From contig OX621263.1 of assembly GCA_951640165.1 (NCBI GenBank), positions 2,936,501 to 3,000,500 on the forward strand: DNA of 64,000 nt, read 5' to 3'. Source of the stretch: Pseudoips prasinana. Its lineage: Eukaryota > Arthropoda > Insecta > Lepidoptera > Nolidae. The notes under the pieces are model-generated. The model searched no databases. It saw only the letters and a program-made list of their open reading frames with translations, and was not told the DNA's origin. Made by a program: the position numbers and the translations under genes. Shown one piece after another: positions 31,949 through 42,700 of the stretch (the first letter of the stretch is position 1; each line of letters opens with the position of its first letter).

Positions 31949-32687
31949 AAAATAATATCCTGGGAAATTATTCACACACAGCCATTTGGTCCCAAACTAA
32001 GCAGAGCTTGTACTATGGTAACCAGATAACTGATATATATTTCAAACTAGCTGTGCCCCGCGGTTTTACCTGCGTTAAACTTTATAAATTATCACAGATT
32101 CTCCCCCATAGGTGATAGCGTGATAATATAAGGTGTTACAAAAATATCTGCCACGGCTTTAATGGGAGGTAGTATTGTGTGTATAGATTACAATAGTGAA
32201 GAGCTTTCGTACCCCGAAACAGTTATTTCAATTTGAGAAGATAAAGTAGTTAAATAAACATCGACTCTACTGCGCATAAAACCGTTCACAAATTACGCGC
32301 AATGTATCGCTTCGTCAATGAAAACAACTGCTCTCTCTTCTACTACTACTGCTTCTCTTCGGTGAATGAAAACTGAAATCACAATCTGTAATAATACGCA
32401 GGCACAAGTGTTTTAAAAGTGAATTTACTTACCAGCTACTGCATTCTTCCAAAAAACTTACGTAAATAAGATGATAAACTTCCCATCACACTTATAACAG
32501 GCTTTGGACTGTCAAGTTAGTGTAAGAATCGCATTTTATTTCTTATTATTATTAAACAATAGGTAAGTACAATTTAGATTAATATCAAATAACGATGAAT
32601 TATAGTAACTTGGCGTGTTTAAAAGTTAATCATCTTATTTACAACAATTGCACCATATTCACAGTTATTTACACACTCCCTACCTAC

Positions 32688-33713
32688 TTATCTACAAAAC
32701 TGTTGCACAAGTCCACCTTCGCGTTGTACACAAATGAAGGCACGCTTACGTACATGTCTCTTAACTTTATTTAATGTGTCCGTTTCACTTTTCACTAGTC
32801 TAAATGCGCGTTTGATTCGCCTTTTTAGTTCTCCTACACTTCTAATATCATGTCCAGTTTGGCCGTACACTAGGTCCTTTACACGACCCCACAAAAAAAA
32901 GTCTAGAGGGGTTAAATCTGGCGAGCGAGGAGGCCACGGCACTGGCCCTCCTCGGCCTATCCATCTTTCACCGCCGTACCAGACACCGTTTAAAAATTCC
33001 CGTACGCTGATGGCGAAATGAGGTGGTGCTCCGTCATGTTGAAAGTGTAGCCCTCTTATCTCTTCAAGAGGAATACGTTCCAACATTCTTCTTACACGGG
33101 TTTGTAGTAAGCGCAGATACGTCTCTCCGTTCAGTCTGTCTAAGAACACTGGTCCTAGAATTCTGTTCCCCAGTATCCCAGCCCACACATTAACACTGAA
33201 CCGAGTCTGAAAGTGATCAGGCCGCACTACCCGAGGATTCTCCTCAGTCCAGTAATGCGCATTGTGTATGTTGAACATACCAACCCGTGTGAATGTGGAC
33301 TCGTCAGTCCACAGAATATTGCGTCGTTCTTCCGTAATCCAATTACAAAACGCGAGGCGGGCCGCGTAGTCAGGTGGATGCAGTTCTTGGACTCTTGTAA
33401 AGTGGTACGGATGGAGCCCTTCCCGATTTAAAAGCCGCCACACGTAGGCGTGGCTCACTTCGAACACTCGAGCAGCATCTCTGGTGCTCGCAAGAGGATG
33501 ATGTCGGAAGAAGTCCAACACTTCCTCTTCGAGTTCGGCAGAATATGGAGGCCTGCCTGCGTCAGCCGGAGGTGGGTCAAAACGGCCGTGTTCTCTAAAC
33601 CTGTACACGGCATCCAGAAGGGTATGATGACTCACTCGCACACCAAACCTCTGCTGGTATAAGTTCACTGCATGCGCAGTTACAGAGTTACACTCGCGGT
33701 AGCACAATACCAT
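32688..33713 (-). CDS. Tc1/mariner-type transposase, intact 341 codons, D-D43-D
   Basis: Paired helix-turn-helix region at the N-terminus (NLYQQRFGVRVSHHTLLDAV; second HTH RDAARVFEVSHAYVWRLLN). Catalytic Asp residues are in LWTDESTF, HFQHDGAPPHF and PDLTPLDFFLWG; 43 residues lie between the last two, more than the 34 of mariner. The frame is open with no stop and ends TAA-side at 32688. It stays open upstream of this Met (RPRYSNQERHEM), so translation may begin earlier at a non-annotated start. It would cut and paste the surrounding element. No disabling change is visible. Confidence 0.85.
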   Translation of the reverse strand: MVLCYRECNSVTAHAVNLYQQRFGVRVSHHTLLDAVYRFREHGRFDPPPADAGRPPYSAELEEEVLDFFRHHPLASTRDAARVFEVSHAYVWRLLNREGLHPYHFTRVQELHPPDYAARLAFCNWITEERRNILWTDESTFTRVGMFNIHNAHYWTEENPRVVRPDHFQTRFSVNVWAGILGNRILGPVFLDRLNGETYLRLLQTRVRRMLERIPLEEIRGLHFQHDGAPPHFAISVREFLNGVWYGGERWIGRGGPVPWPPRSPDLTPLDFFLWGRVKDLVYGQTGHDIRSVGELKRRIKRAFRLVKSETDTLNKVKRHVRKRAFICVQREGGLVQQFCR

Positions 33714-33784
33714 TTCATGGCGTTCTTGATTAGAATACCGTGGTCTGGAAGGTATTTTTATTAAAGGCGCGCGAAATTCCGGTT

Positions 33785-33945
33785 ATTGACCGCTCGGGCG
33801 GGGGGCGAGGTGCGACTGGCGAACGCCGCGCCGCCGCGCCGCGCCGCGCGCGCCGGGCGGTTCGGTAGCGCGTGCGACGAGCGGGGTAACCTGCGCGGGG
33901 GGCTGCGCAGTGAGAACAAAGTGGCCCGCGCGCAGCGGCATCGTT
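33785..33945. other. GC-rich block between TIR and transposase gene
   Basis: About 160 bp dominated by CG dinucleotides (GCCGCGCCGCCGCGCCGCGC) in otherwise AT-rich DNA. It lies immediately 5' of the transposase gene inside the element, where a promoter or 5' leader would be. Open frames over it are compositional. Confidence 0.6.
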
Positions 33946-34567
33946 TAGCGGCAACAACTTATGAATGAAGTCTACAGAGTGGGTTTATGCATTATGAAAT
34001 CAATTCAAATTTATACGTACAATTTTTTGTATGAAAAAAAATATGTCATATTATCAATAATTTAACTTTACTATTGTAATCTATAAACACAATATTGTCT
34101 CCCATTGCAGCCGTGGCAGATATTTTGGTTACACCTTATATATAGCCTATATGTTGACCCGACCTCTTAGTAATAATCATGCAAAATTTGAAGTAAATCC
34201 ATGCAGTACTTTTTGAGTTTAGCCCGGACATACATACAGACAAACAGACAAAAATTATAAAAACTATATTTTTGGCTTCGATATCGATTGTAGATGACGC
34301 CCCGAGTATCCTTTAAAAAAATATTCAATGTACAGTTTTGACTTTCCTACGATTTTATTATATGTATAGATACTACTTTTCTTTTGTAAATCACACTCGG
34401 GACAAACAGACATGTTCATAGACACAAATATTGGTCCTGGGTGGGAATCAAACCTACTACCTGCGGCGTGGAAGGCAAGTATTTACCGACCACATCAACA
34501 GGCCCGTCGTTATACACTAAAATATAGTATAACTACCTAGTTATGATACACTTTATAGCTGGAATAC

Positions 34568-34740
34568 AGCATACTAATAAAGGCGAAAGTTTGTGAGTGT
34601 GTATGTTTGACACTCTTTCACGCACAAACTACCGAACGAATTTTAATGAAACTTTGTAGTAATATAGCTTATATAACGTAATAACACATAGGCTCTAATT
34701 TATAAAGTTTAACGTGGGTAAAACTGCGGGTCACAGCTAG
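34568..34740 (+). mobile_element. Helitron 3' part
   Basis: Ends GTAAAACTGCGGGTCACAGC followed by TAG before T, with body AATTTATAAAGTTTAACGTG, the reverse of the Helitron at 29906. The 5' TC end is not clear. Confidence 0.6.
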
Positions 34741-34989
34741 TTTATAGTAATAATGATAGCGATTCAAATTACTTAAAAAAAATTCGTGACAATAGTTAGC
34801 TAGTAAAGTAAAGTAAAAAAATCATTTATTTCGTAAAAATTTTATATTTATGTGGAATCGTCATATTTTTTTACCCTACCGTGCAGTGCATGACGTGGCA
34901 GCTACTGAGAAACACTGCCTGAAAACTCAGTAAGAATCCTTTTTTTAAATAAAATATACTTAAGATTAATTACAATCATGTGTGTTGAC

Positions 34990-35657
34990 TCAGAACAACT
35001 CAATCCCAAGCACTTTTATCACTTAAATAAGCAGAAATTTTGTAATATGCCCTGGTACACAATTTGGCACGATTTAATAAATCTTTTAAACTTATTCGTA
35101 GACAATTCTCTAGTATCATTGGGAAGTTTGTTATAGAACCTTATACATTGCCCCATAAAAGAGTTACTTATTTTATGGAGACGGGTAGGTAGTATGCAAT
35201 ATGAGATTATTCTTATATCTAGTATTTACATTATGTGTACCTATCGATCCTTTTACAGAAGGAATCGATATTTTCATGTACATATAGTAAGTTTTCATAT
35301 ATATACTGAGATGGTACAGTTAGAATGTTAACCTCTTTGAACTTGTCTCTTAGAGACACTCTCGGATCAAGATTATAGATAGCTCTTTTTTGCAATATAA
35401 ATATGGTGTTAAAGTCAGCAGAGCTACCCCAGAGAAGAATTCCATAGGACATTTCACCATGAAAATAACTGAAATAAACCATTCTAGCTGTGTCAACATC
35501 AGTCAGCCGTCTAATAGTTTTCACTGCATATGCTGCAGAACTTAATTTGCCAGACATTTTTTCTATTTGTGGGCTCCATTGAAGCTTTGATCAATAGTGA
35601 TACCCAAGAACACAGTTGATTCAACAGGGTCCAACCTAGCTCCATTAAGTTGTACAT
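34990..35657 (-). pseudogene. LINE-A copy 2, ORF2 C-terminal region
   Basis: The minus strand reads NVQLNGARLDPVEST, VFLGITIDQSFNG, then MSGKLSSAAYAVKTIRRLTD, FHGEMSYGILLWG and VNILTVPSQYIYENLLYV, and further on FYNKLPNDT. This parallels copy 1 at 7793-8353. A stop separates the two parts and the end is degraded. Confidence 0.75.
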
Positions 35658-37440
35658 TTAAAAAATCTATTATTCACCCGATATTCAAGAGCGGGGACAG
35701 AAACCGTGTCAGCAACTATAGACCAAAACCTGTATTACCAACCTTGACAAAAGTTCTAGAGAGGATAATGAACATAAGGTTAGTAGATTACCTAGAAAAG
35801 CACAAACTTTTATCCCCATCACAATACGGTAGTGTATGTGGTATAAATAAATAAATTCTTCTATGGTTTTCTGACTGGCAAATCTACTTCCGAAGCAGTT
35901 CACGATTTGACATATTATGTCGTTACCAATCTAGACCAAAGGAAAAAAGTAGTAGGCATATTCTTAGACCTTGCTAAAGCCTTCGACACGGTTTCTGTGC
36001 CCATTCTCTCACAAAAAATGGAAAACATAGGAATCAGGGGGATCCCACTTGAACTTTTTAAAGATTACCTATGTGAGCGTACCTAATGCGTTAAGATAGA
36101 TGAATACATCAGTGAGGAGTAGACCGTCTTATACGGCGTGCCCCAAGGTAGCGTGTTGGGCCCTACTTTATTCCTCATCTATATTAACGACTTGGGCTTG
36201 CTTACACTTCCTCGAGGTAAAATCATAACATTTGCAGATCACACAGCTCTCCTATTTAGCGCTGACAATTGGGACCAGGTCTTCTCATATGCACAATCTG
36301 GTTTTAATACTGTTTTAAAATGGCTACGTAGCAATTTCTTAACGCTAAACGTTGATAAAACCAATTATATGACCTTTTCTCTAAGAGCCACTAATAAAGT
36401 TCCTAATGCCTCACATCTCTACACAATAACATCACACAGTTACACGGAACAAAAGGGTGATAATGCTTCATGTTGCCAACTACTTAATGCAAAAGATGTC
36501 AAGTACCTTGGAGTAATAATTGATGAAACCCTTAGATTCCATAAACATATTGATACGCTGAAAACCAGGTTACGTAAGCTTATATATATCTTTAAAACCT
36601 TGTGGCAAGTGGCTGACGATAAATTAAAAAAATCTGTTTAATATGCTCTAGTTCAATCACTGCTAACTTATTGCATCTCTGTTTGGGGTGGTGCACCAAA
36701 AACTACCATTATTGACTTGGAGAGAGCCCAGAAAGTCATTCTGAAAGTGACCTCTTTCCTTCCGTTCCACACGGAACTTCTATACAAGGAGGCTAAAGTA
36801 ATGACAGTGCGTCAACTCTTTATTTTAATTATCATCCTAAGACAGCACTCATTACTTTCATATATTCTTTCTATTCATATATTCTATTCTACTCAATTCT
36901 CGAATCGATTCTTTTGTCACCTAGGTCACAAAATTAACAGAAAATTATATCTAGCTAAACTAACAAAACACGTGTGCAATAAGAAAGTAACTGCTTTCCT
37001 TCATGAACACAATTATGAGGATACTGAGAAATTGCTTGCAATTATGTTGTAACACTAAAACGATAGCAATAACTAGCTACCTATTGATATATGAATTCTT
37101 ACACAAATACATAGACACACGCACACACACACACACACGCACAGACACACGCACACATAGACATTGTTTTTGTATTCTTTTTTACTCTTTACTTTGTTAA
37201 CTGAATTATTCTCTTATAAACCAAATTATATACATATGCATGTGATCCTATTATTCCTAAGAATGTATAATAAATGTATCTCTTCATAAAGCGTGGAAAC
37301 CTGGTGTCCTGAAATACAGGCCTTTAGCCTAGTTTAGGCACCAGTCTCCCACAATATTATAATTTCTACCTATAACTAATACACCTTATACAATGTATTC
37401 TGTAATATTGTGGTGAAAGAATAAAACATTATTATTATTA
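35658..37440 (+). mobile_element. LINE-B copy 2, 5'-truncated, inserted in LINE-A
   Basis: Starts within RT (KKSIIHPIFKSGDRN, NYRPKPVLP) and runs through FLDLAKAFDTV, GVPQGSVLGPTLF and FADHTALLF, where the second Asp of the active site is His. It then has WLRSNFLTLNVDKTNY and the C-terminal block ERAQKVILKVTSF. The 3' UTR contains CCTGAAATACAGGCCTTTAG and ends AACATTATTATTATT at 37440. Stops near 36085, 36122, 36640 and 37050 and a small insertion near 35830 inactivate it. The flanking LINE-A reads continuously (QATTN to VQLNG) once it is removed. Confidence 0.8.
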
Positions 37441-38404
37441 TTGGTTGTCGCCTGTTTCACATTCGGTGTAGTGAATTTTATGACTTTAGTTTTCATATCA
37501 TTAAGCACAAGATTATTGGCATTAAATCAATGAACAACTTTAGAGATTGCATCATTAACATCGTCAAAATTGATTAATTTAATTGTCGGTTTATTTTGAA
37601 TGTCAGGGAAGTATCATCTGCAAATAACACAATCTCATGCTTATCCATTACATAGTAAGGTAAGCCATTTATATAAATTAAAAACAAAAATGGGCCAAGA
37701 ATTGACCCCTGTGGGACGCCCATTACCACTGGAGATCCCGGAGATATTTTACCGTTTATTTCGACCTTCTGAATTCTACTGCCCAAGTAAGAAGTCAGAA
37801 GTTCGAGAGCCTTGTTCCTAATATCGTAATGGTGTAATTTTCTGACCAGAGTATCATGATGAACGCAATCGAACACTTTGAACAAATCGCAAAAGATACC
37901 CAATGCATCTTGCGAGTCTTTCCAAGCCGCGAATATACTTTTTAATAAGTTGACCCCTGCATCTATGCTTGAACAACCCTTTGTGAATCCAAACTGTTTC
38001 CGGTGTAGTAAATAATGTATATTAAAGTGTCTGAGCAGCTGGCTAAGCATAAGCTTTTCAAATGTTTTACTAAGAGTGGGCAGCATGGAAACAGGTCGAA
38101 AATTTGAAGGGTCTGAAGTATCACCAGCTCTAAACAAAGGAATGATTTTACTATACTTCATCAAGTCTGGAAATACACCTGATGCAACACAGCAATTGAA
38201 CACAGTAGCTAAGTGTGGGGCGATTATAGTAATAATTGATGAAACAGTCTTAACAGATAGACCCCACAGATCCTTTGTGTTTTTCATATTAATAGTCTTG
38301 AAAGCATTTAAAATATCTTTAGGGCTAACCACCGAAAATTCAAAAACTGTGTCACACGACCCTACGCTTTGCTTGAGTATCTGCTCAGCAGATGTAGAAG
38401 AACA
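37441..38404 (-). pseudogene. LINE-A copy 2 reverse transcriptase core
   Basis: Minus-strand translation: SSTSAEQILKQSVGSCDTVF, DLWGLSVKTVSS, KYSKIIPLFRAGDTSDPSNF, QFGFTKGCSSIDAGV, FCDLFKVFDCVHHDTL, VMGVPQGSILGPFLF, and an intact LFADDTSLTF active site (about 37590). Unlike copy 1, both active-site Asp residues are kept. A stop follows NRQLN (37574) and the next part continues FNANNLVLN to TTPNV. Its upstream end is interrupted at 38404. Confidence 0.8.
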
Positions 38405-38943
38405 TGAAATGAAATGAAATTTATTCAGCACTTGGGTATTTACATACACTTGTACTTGTCAAGCTCACAACAATGTATTACATAAACACAGTTTAAAAAC
38501 AGTGTAGTATATAAACTACATTCCCAGGTGGAGGTCGACGTGAAAGTCGCCTCCGACAATTATCTAGCAGAACACAGTTGCTACGAGGCAGTGTATTTTG
38601 TATGGCGCCTATAATCTATAATAAATTACCGTCACAAATCAGATCCATTAATAGTTCAGATATGTTTAAAAATAAACTTAACACCTATCTTGAAGAGAAA
38701 GCGTATTACACGGTTAATGAGTTTTTAAATGATAATAATATTCAGTAGGTAGTCTATACTGATTATATTATCCCAATAATTATTGTATAATCTCATTCTA
38801 TTATAATAAAATTATATGTAATTGACTTAATTTTAAGATTTGCATGCCGAAATGGTGAAATATAGTTAGCACATTATATAAATTAGAACATCTTGTATCC
38901 ACCTATATTTGCAAATAAAGATTATTGTATTGTATTGTATTGT
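38405..38943 (+). repeat. Two LINE 3' ends, in opposite orientation
   Basis: 38405-38517 is a minus-strand LINE 3' terminus (ATGAAATGAAATGAAATTTA tail, ACACTTGTACTTGTCAAGCT), the same tail as at 9400-9505. 38518-38943 is a plus-strand LINE end. It encodes APIIYNKLPSQIRSINSSDM and NKLNTYLEEKAYYTVNEFLN with a stop, and ends in ATTGT repeats (38923-38943). Both are strongly 5'-truncated and lie inside LINE-A copy 2. Confidence 0.7.
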
Positions 38944-39064
38944 AATTATGACTGGAATATTCGAAAAATATTTTTCAAACTCATTCGCAATCCTCAAATC
39001 GCCTTTAATATCTATGTTATTTATTACTAAGTTAAAATCACGACTACGTATTTTTGTTTTACCT

Positions 39065-40331
39065 TTTTTTTTTTTTTTTGACGTGGGGAAATCCTTTATG
39101 GATCGTCCCGCCGCTGGGGAAGCGACGGGGTATGTCGGACTCCCAGCCAGATGGTAGGGCTGGGTTTACCTCGCGCATTCACCGCAGCCTGAACAGGTGC
39201 TGGCTCACTTTTCAGTGAGCCTCACTTCTGTTGGGGACATCCATGTCCCCCTCTTCAAGAGAGGCGCGCGCGGAACACGGCGCGCCACCGTCTCGGGCCT
39301 ATTCTGGTCGGATGGTGGACTGCCCCATGTCCACCATCCGCAGGCCTCTCCTCATGGAGGCCGGAGATTGGCATTATGCGCCCTCCGACGCCCGGTTCTC
39401 CTAGGGCGGCTTGGGCGGGAAGACAATGCCTCCCGTTCTCGCTCCGCCACCTCTTTTGCTACCATCACCTCCTCGCAAAAGGTGGCGACGATACTCCAGG
39501 CATTCTCGCTCGCAACCATGAATTTGGCCACCGTTGCAAGCGAGATGTCAACCGCACCCACTGCAGCCCCGAGAACACGGCGTTGTGTCTCCCAAGCTGG
39601 GCATTCCACCAATGTGTGAAGCGCCGTGTCAACGGGGCCACCACAATGGTGACAACCAGGCGTCTCTTCTCGGCCTATACGATGCAGGTACTTCCCGAAG
39701 CACCCATGATCCGAGAGTACCTGCGTAAGCCGATAAGTGAGGGCGCCGTGCCTTCTCTCCAGCCATTCCTCCATGATGGGTCTTACCGCCACTATTGTGG
39801 CGTGCCCCGCGCTTGGTTGCGCAAGTCGCTGACTCCACAGCACCACCGTGTCACGGCGAAGCTCCGACCGCCGCACTTCGATTTTGCGCAGTATGGGTCG
39901 AAAGCCTCGCTCAAGCGCCTCCTCACGCCACCTGTATAGTGATGCGAGGGCTCTCGCTCCGAGTTCCCACGGTGGTGATCCGGCAAGGAGACTCGCCGCC
40001 TCGAAGGAGATCGTGCGGTATCCTCTGATTGCTCTGATGGCCATCGCCTGCTGTGGTCTACGCAGCAGGGCGATGTTTTTGGCCGCCAAGCTTTCCCCCC
40101 ATATTGGGGCCCCGTAAAGGGCCATCGACCGCACGACCCCCATATAGAGTCTCCGGCAGGAAGCGTCTGGTCCCCCGAGATTAGGCAGCAGCCTCGCCAA
40201 CGCAGTCGCCGCAGCCATTAACTTTGGGACCAACCTTTGGAAGTGCGGTCCAAAGGTCCATCGGCCGTCGAGGACGAGTCCTAGGTACTTCATCGTCGAC
40301 CCGACACCGATGCGAACGCCTCCCACCGTGA
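39065..40331 (-). mobile_element. R1-clade LINE, 5'-truncated, 16-bp TSD
   Basis: TATTTTTGTTTTACCT occurs at 39049-39064 and 40332-40347. The left side carries a T run (poly(A) on the minus strand), then GC-rich sequence. The minus strand encodes the ORF2 C-terminal region (39352-40326). It interrupts the linker of LINE-A copy 2. The compositional contrast with the AT-rich surroundings is strong. Confidence 0.85.
39352..40326 (-). pseudogene. R1-clade ORF2 C-terminal fragment
   Basis: A 324-codon open frame beginning downstream of the RT active site: STMKYLGLVLDGRWTFGPHF (post-RT KYLGVxLD motif), YGAPIWGE, RAIRGYRTISFEAASLLAGS, then the zinc-knuckle-like GCHHCGGPVDTALHTLVECP. This CCHC block is diagnostic for R1-clade ORF2 ends. 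The frame is not interrupted, but the endonuclease and RT domains are absent, so it is a dead-on-arrival copy. Confidence 0.85.
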
Positions 40332-40347
40332 TATTTTTGTTTTACCT

Positions 40348-41265
40348 GTCTCAGCATTAATTATCTTCCAAGTAGTTTTGATTATATTTGTAGAAGATTT
40401 AAGTATATTTTTATGTGCAAAGATTTAGCAGCGGTACAGGCTCGTCTAAATGTTTTGGCATATTGTTTCACATATTCTTGAAAAGCTGTATTATAAGTTT
40501 GAGATATTTCTTCTTACAATTCATACAACCGATTCCGACTTTTATAGATTCCTGGAGTTGCCCAATCACTGAATACCAGACGGTCACTTACAGTCAGTTG
40601 TTTGGGTGTGAATATTGTGCAGAACTCATCATTAATCAAATTGAATAAAGAGTTGTATAAGTGATCCGGATTATCATGATAGGGCAGCCATGCTATTTGT
40701 TTTAGTATATTACATAAAAAAAATTCTAAGCGGTTTTCACTAAACGGAATATAGCTTATATATTTTCTTTTAATTTTTGGAGCATTTGAATAAGTTACCA
40801 ACTGACCTGAATGGTCTGACTGAATTTTATTGATTATTGATTTAAATAAAGGTTTTACAGTGCTAAATATATTATCAATGCATGTAGCACTTGTAGCAGT
40901 TACTCTAGTTGGTTCTGTAAAATTGTGATATAAATTGTAAGATTCAAAACAAATTTAATAAATTGCAACTTATTGCGCTTTTCTCCAAAATATTTATATT
41001 AAAATGATAACTGTTTTATGGCTGTTAGATAATTTATTTAATGCATCCTCCATAATATCTGAAAAAGTATCACATGGTGCACAAGGAGGTTTGTAAAGAC
41101 TCAAAACGATAAATAGCTCCAACTCAACACATGAAATCTCTACAACTCGCTCAACAGAGAGGCTCACAACATCACTCCTTTCTTTAAACTTTAACAACTT
41201 ATTCATTAGAATTAGCGGCCACCATGAATATATTTTTCCCTGATGAAAGAGTTTACAACCTGGTG
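40348..41265 (-). pseudogene. LINE-A copy 2 endonuclease and linker
   Basis: Minus-strand fragments: NKLLKFKERSDVVSLSVERV, ISCVELELFIVLSLYKPP, MEDALNKL (40994-41206); then NDEFCTIFTPKQLTVSDRLV and ATPGIYKSRNRLYEL (40514-40801). These line up with copy 1 at 4930-5640. The segment between them and the frames are decayed. Confidence 0.75.
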
Positions 41266-41597
41266 ATTATTTATTTATTTATTTTTATTTATTTATTTAT
41301 TTAAGGTCAACCAACAATTGTTTGCACGATACATTTATAAAATACATTAAATACAGCAAATTATCAGGTGCAACAATTAATAACAGGTTAACACCGCATG
41401 CACTAGTTACAGCTTAGAATTAATTAAGACTAGAACATTACATCTAATAACAAATATCAAAAATATCAGAAATTAAAATTAAATATATTATAAATTGAAC
41501 TATATGGCATACATCATTACAAAAATTATAAGTATTTATTATGATTGATTAACATAAACAATATGGAACACTAAATAAAATAGGGAAACCAATGAAA

Positions 41598-42698
41598 TCA
41601 CATTTGACCTGTATCTTTATTTATGAAGGCTTTTATATATTTACCCACAGTGTCATGATGAACATCTACCAAGTCACTGCATCCATTGAGGGCTTTACAT
41701 AACCTCGCCACTGGCGAGTTTGCACCCAACACTGTCCTTCGTAATGGTGGGCATAGGGGTGTAATGTTATGCCTAGGGTATCTACCTGGAGCTCGGAATC
41801 GGATATGACTAAGAATATTTGGGCAATCTATAGTATTTCTTAGTACTTTAAATATGAATAAGGCGTCTGTAATATTTCTGCGGTTAGATAATGACAACAC
41901 GCTGAAATACTGTAAACGGGTTTGGTAGGAGGGTAGGCGCTTGGATTTCCCTACACTGAAAGCAAGATGCCACAAGAAACGTTTCTGTACACGTTCTAGT
42001 CGTAGTATGTGCGTCGCGAAATGTGGTCTCCAGACAACGCTGCAATACTCTAGGATATTACGTACTAGACTGTAGTATAACATTATCTTGGTGCTGCTTT
42101 CACGGAAACCTTTGCGAATTAGAAACCCTAACATTCTTGATGCCTTTTTTACAGTGTTTTCAATTTGGGGAATGAAACTGACCTTTCTATCAAACTGTAC
42201 TCCTAAGTCCCTAATTGTCTCAACTTCGTGTACTTTGTCTTGATTTATGAAATATTCGGTGGGCATATAGTTATTTTTTCTTGTATATTTTACGTGATAG
42301 CATTTTTTCGGATTTAATTGCATTTTGTTGTTATTACACCATTCAATAACTAGGTTAAGATCATTTTGCAGTAGTTCATAATCTTTTGTAGTTTCAATCA
42401 GACGTGCAATCTTTAAATCATCCGCGTACATAAATGATTCCGAAAAATGTAAAAGTTGGGGTAGGTCATTAATAAATATGTTAAATAGGATGGGTGCTAG
42501 TTGCGAACCTTGAGGTGCCCCTGATGTGATTTTATGAGATGCAGATTGGTAGCCGTTAACTACGACATAGAACTCACGCTCCACAAGGTAAGATTTAAAC
42601 CATTCTCTTAACGACCCAGTCACCCCATAAGCTTCAAGTTTGTAAATTAATAGAGAGTGGGACATCTTGTCGAAAGCCTTACTAAAGTCCGTATATAA
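41598..42698 (-). pseudogene. LINE-C ORF2 C-terminal part (RT core and end)
   Basis: Continues from the mariner insertion: LLYTDFSKAFDKM, SGAPQGSQLAPILFNIFIND, FMYADDLKIAR (intact active site), CNNNKMQLNPKKCYHVKYTR, then the post-RT region (LERVQKRFLWHLAF) and stop at 41598. There is no internal stop. An open frame runs on into the mariner by chance, giving an artificial 458-codon frame. Confidence 0.85.
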
Positions 42699-42700
42699 TA

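Larger units (their letters stand above)
32131..34136 (-). mobile_element. Tc1/mariner-superfamily transposon (2.0 kb), near intact
   Basis: TA lies on both sides (32129-32130, 34137-34138). Terminal inverted repeats of about 70 bp begin AGGTGT(T/A)AC(A/C)AAAATATCTGCC and include CACGGCT, TGGGAG and TATAGATTACAATAGT. It encodes one transposase (32688-33713, minus strand), and a GC-rich block lies upstream of that gene. Confidence 0.85.
32047..34370 (-). mobile_element. Helitron holding a Tc1/mariner-type element
   Basis: Left end CTAGCTGTGCCCCGCGGTTT and right end TTATTATATGTATAGA, between A and T of the host SINE, are Helitron ends in minus orientation. Without the nested 32131-34136 element it would be about 320 bp, a usual non-autonomous size. 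It contains AAAATTTGAAGTAAATCCAT and GACATACATACAGACAAACA, shared in kind with 29379-29717. Confidence 0.8.
31949..34506 (-). repeat. SINE family A split by a Helitron
   Basis: 31949-32046 holds the 3' part (minus strand); 34371-34506 holds the middle and head (CACTCGGGACAAACAGACAT, GGTGGGAATCAAACCTACTA B-box complement, CCACATCAACAGGCCC). The unbroken order is seen in the copy at 24683. Removal of 32047-34370 joins ...ATATATTTCAAA to TACTACTTTTCTTTTGTAAA. Confidence 0.8.

Noticed and set aside
33786..33968. Frames through the CpG-rich block
   Set aside because: Compositional open frames of Ala/Arg/Gly with no domain.
39197..40117. Several plus-strand frames opposite the R1 fragment
   Set aside because: Antisense shadows of a GC-rich coding sequence; the zinc-finger and post-RT motifs are on the minus strand.
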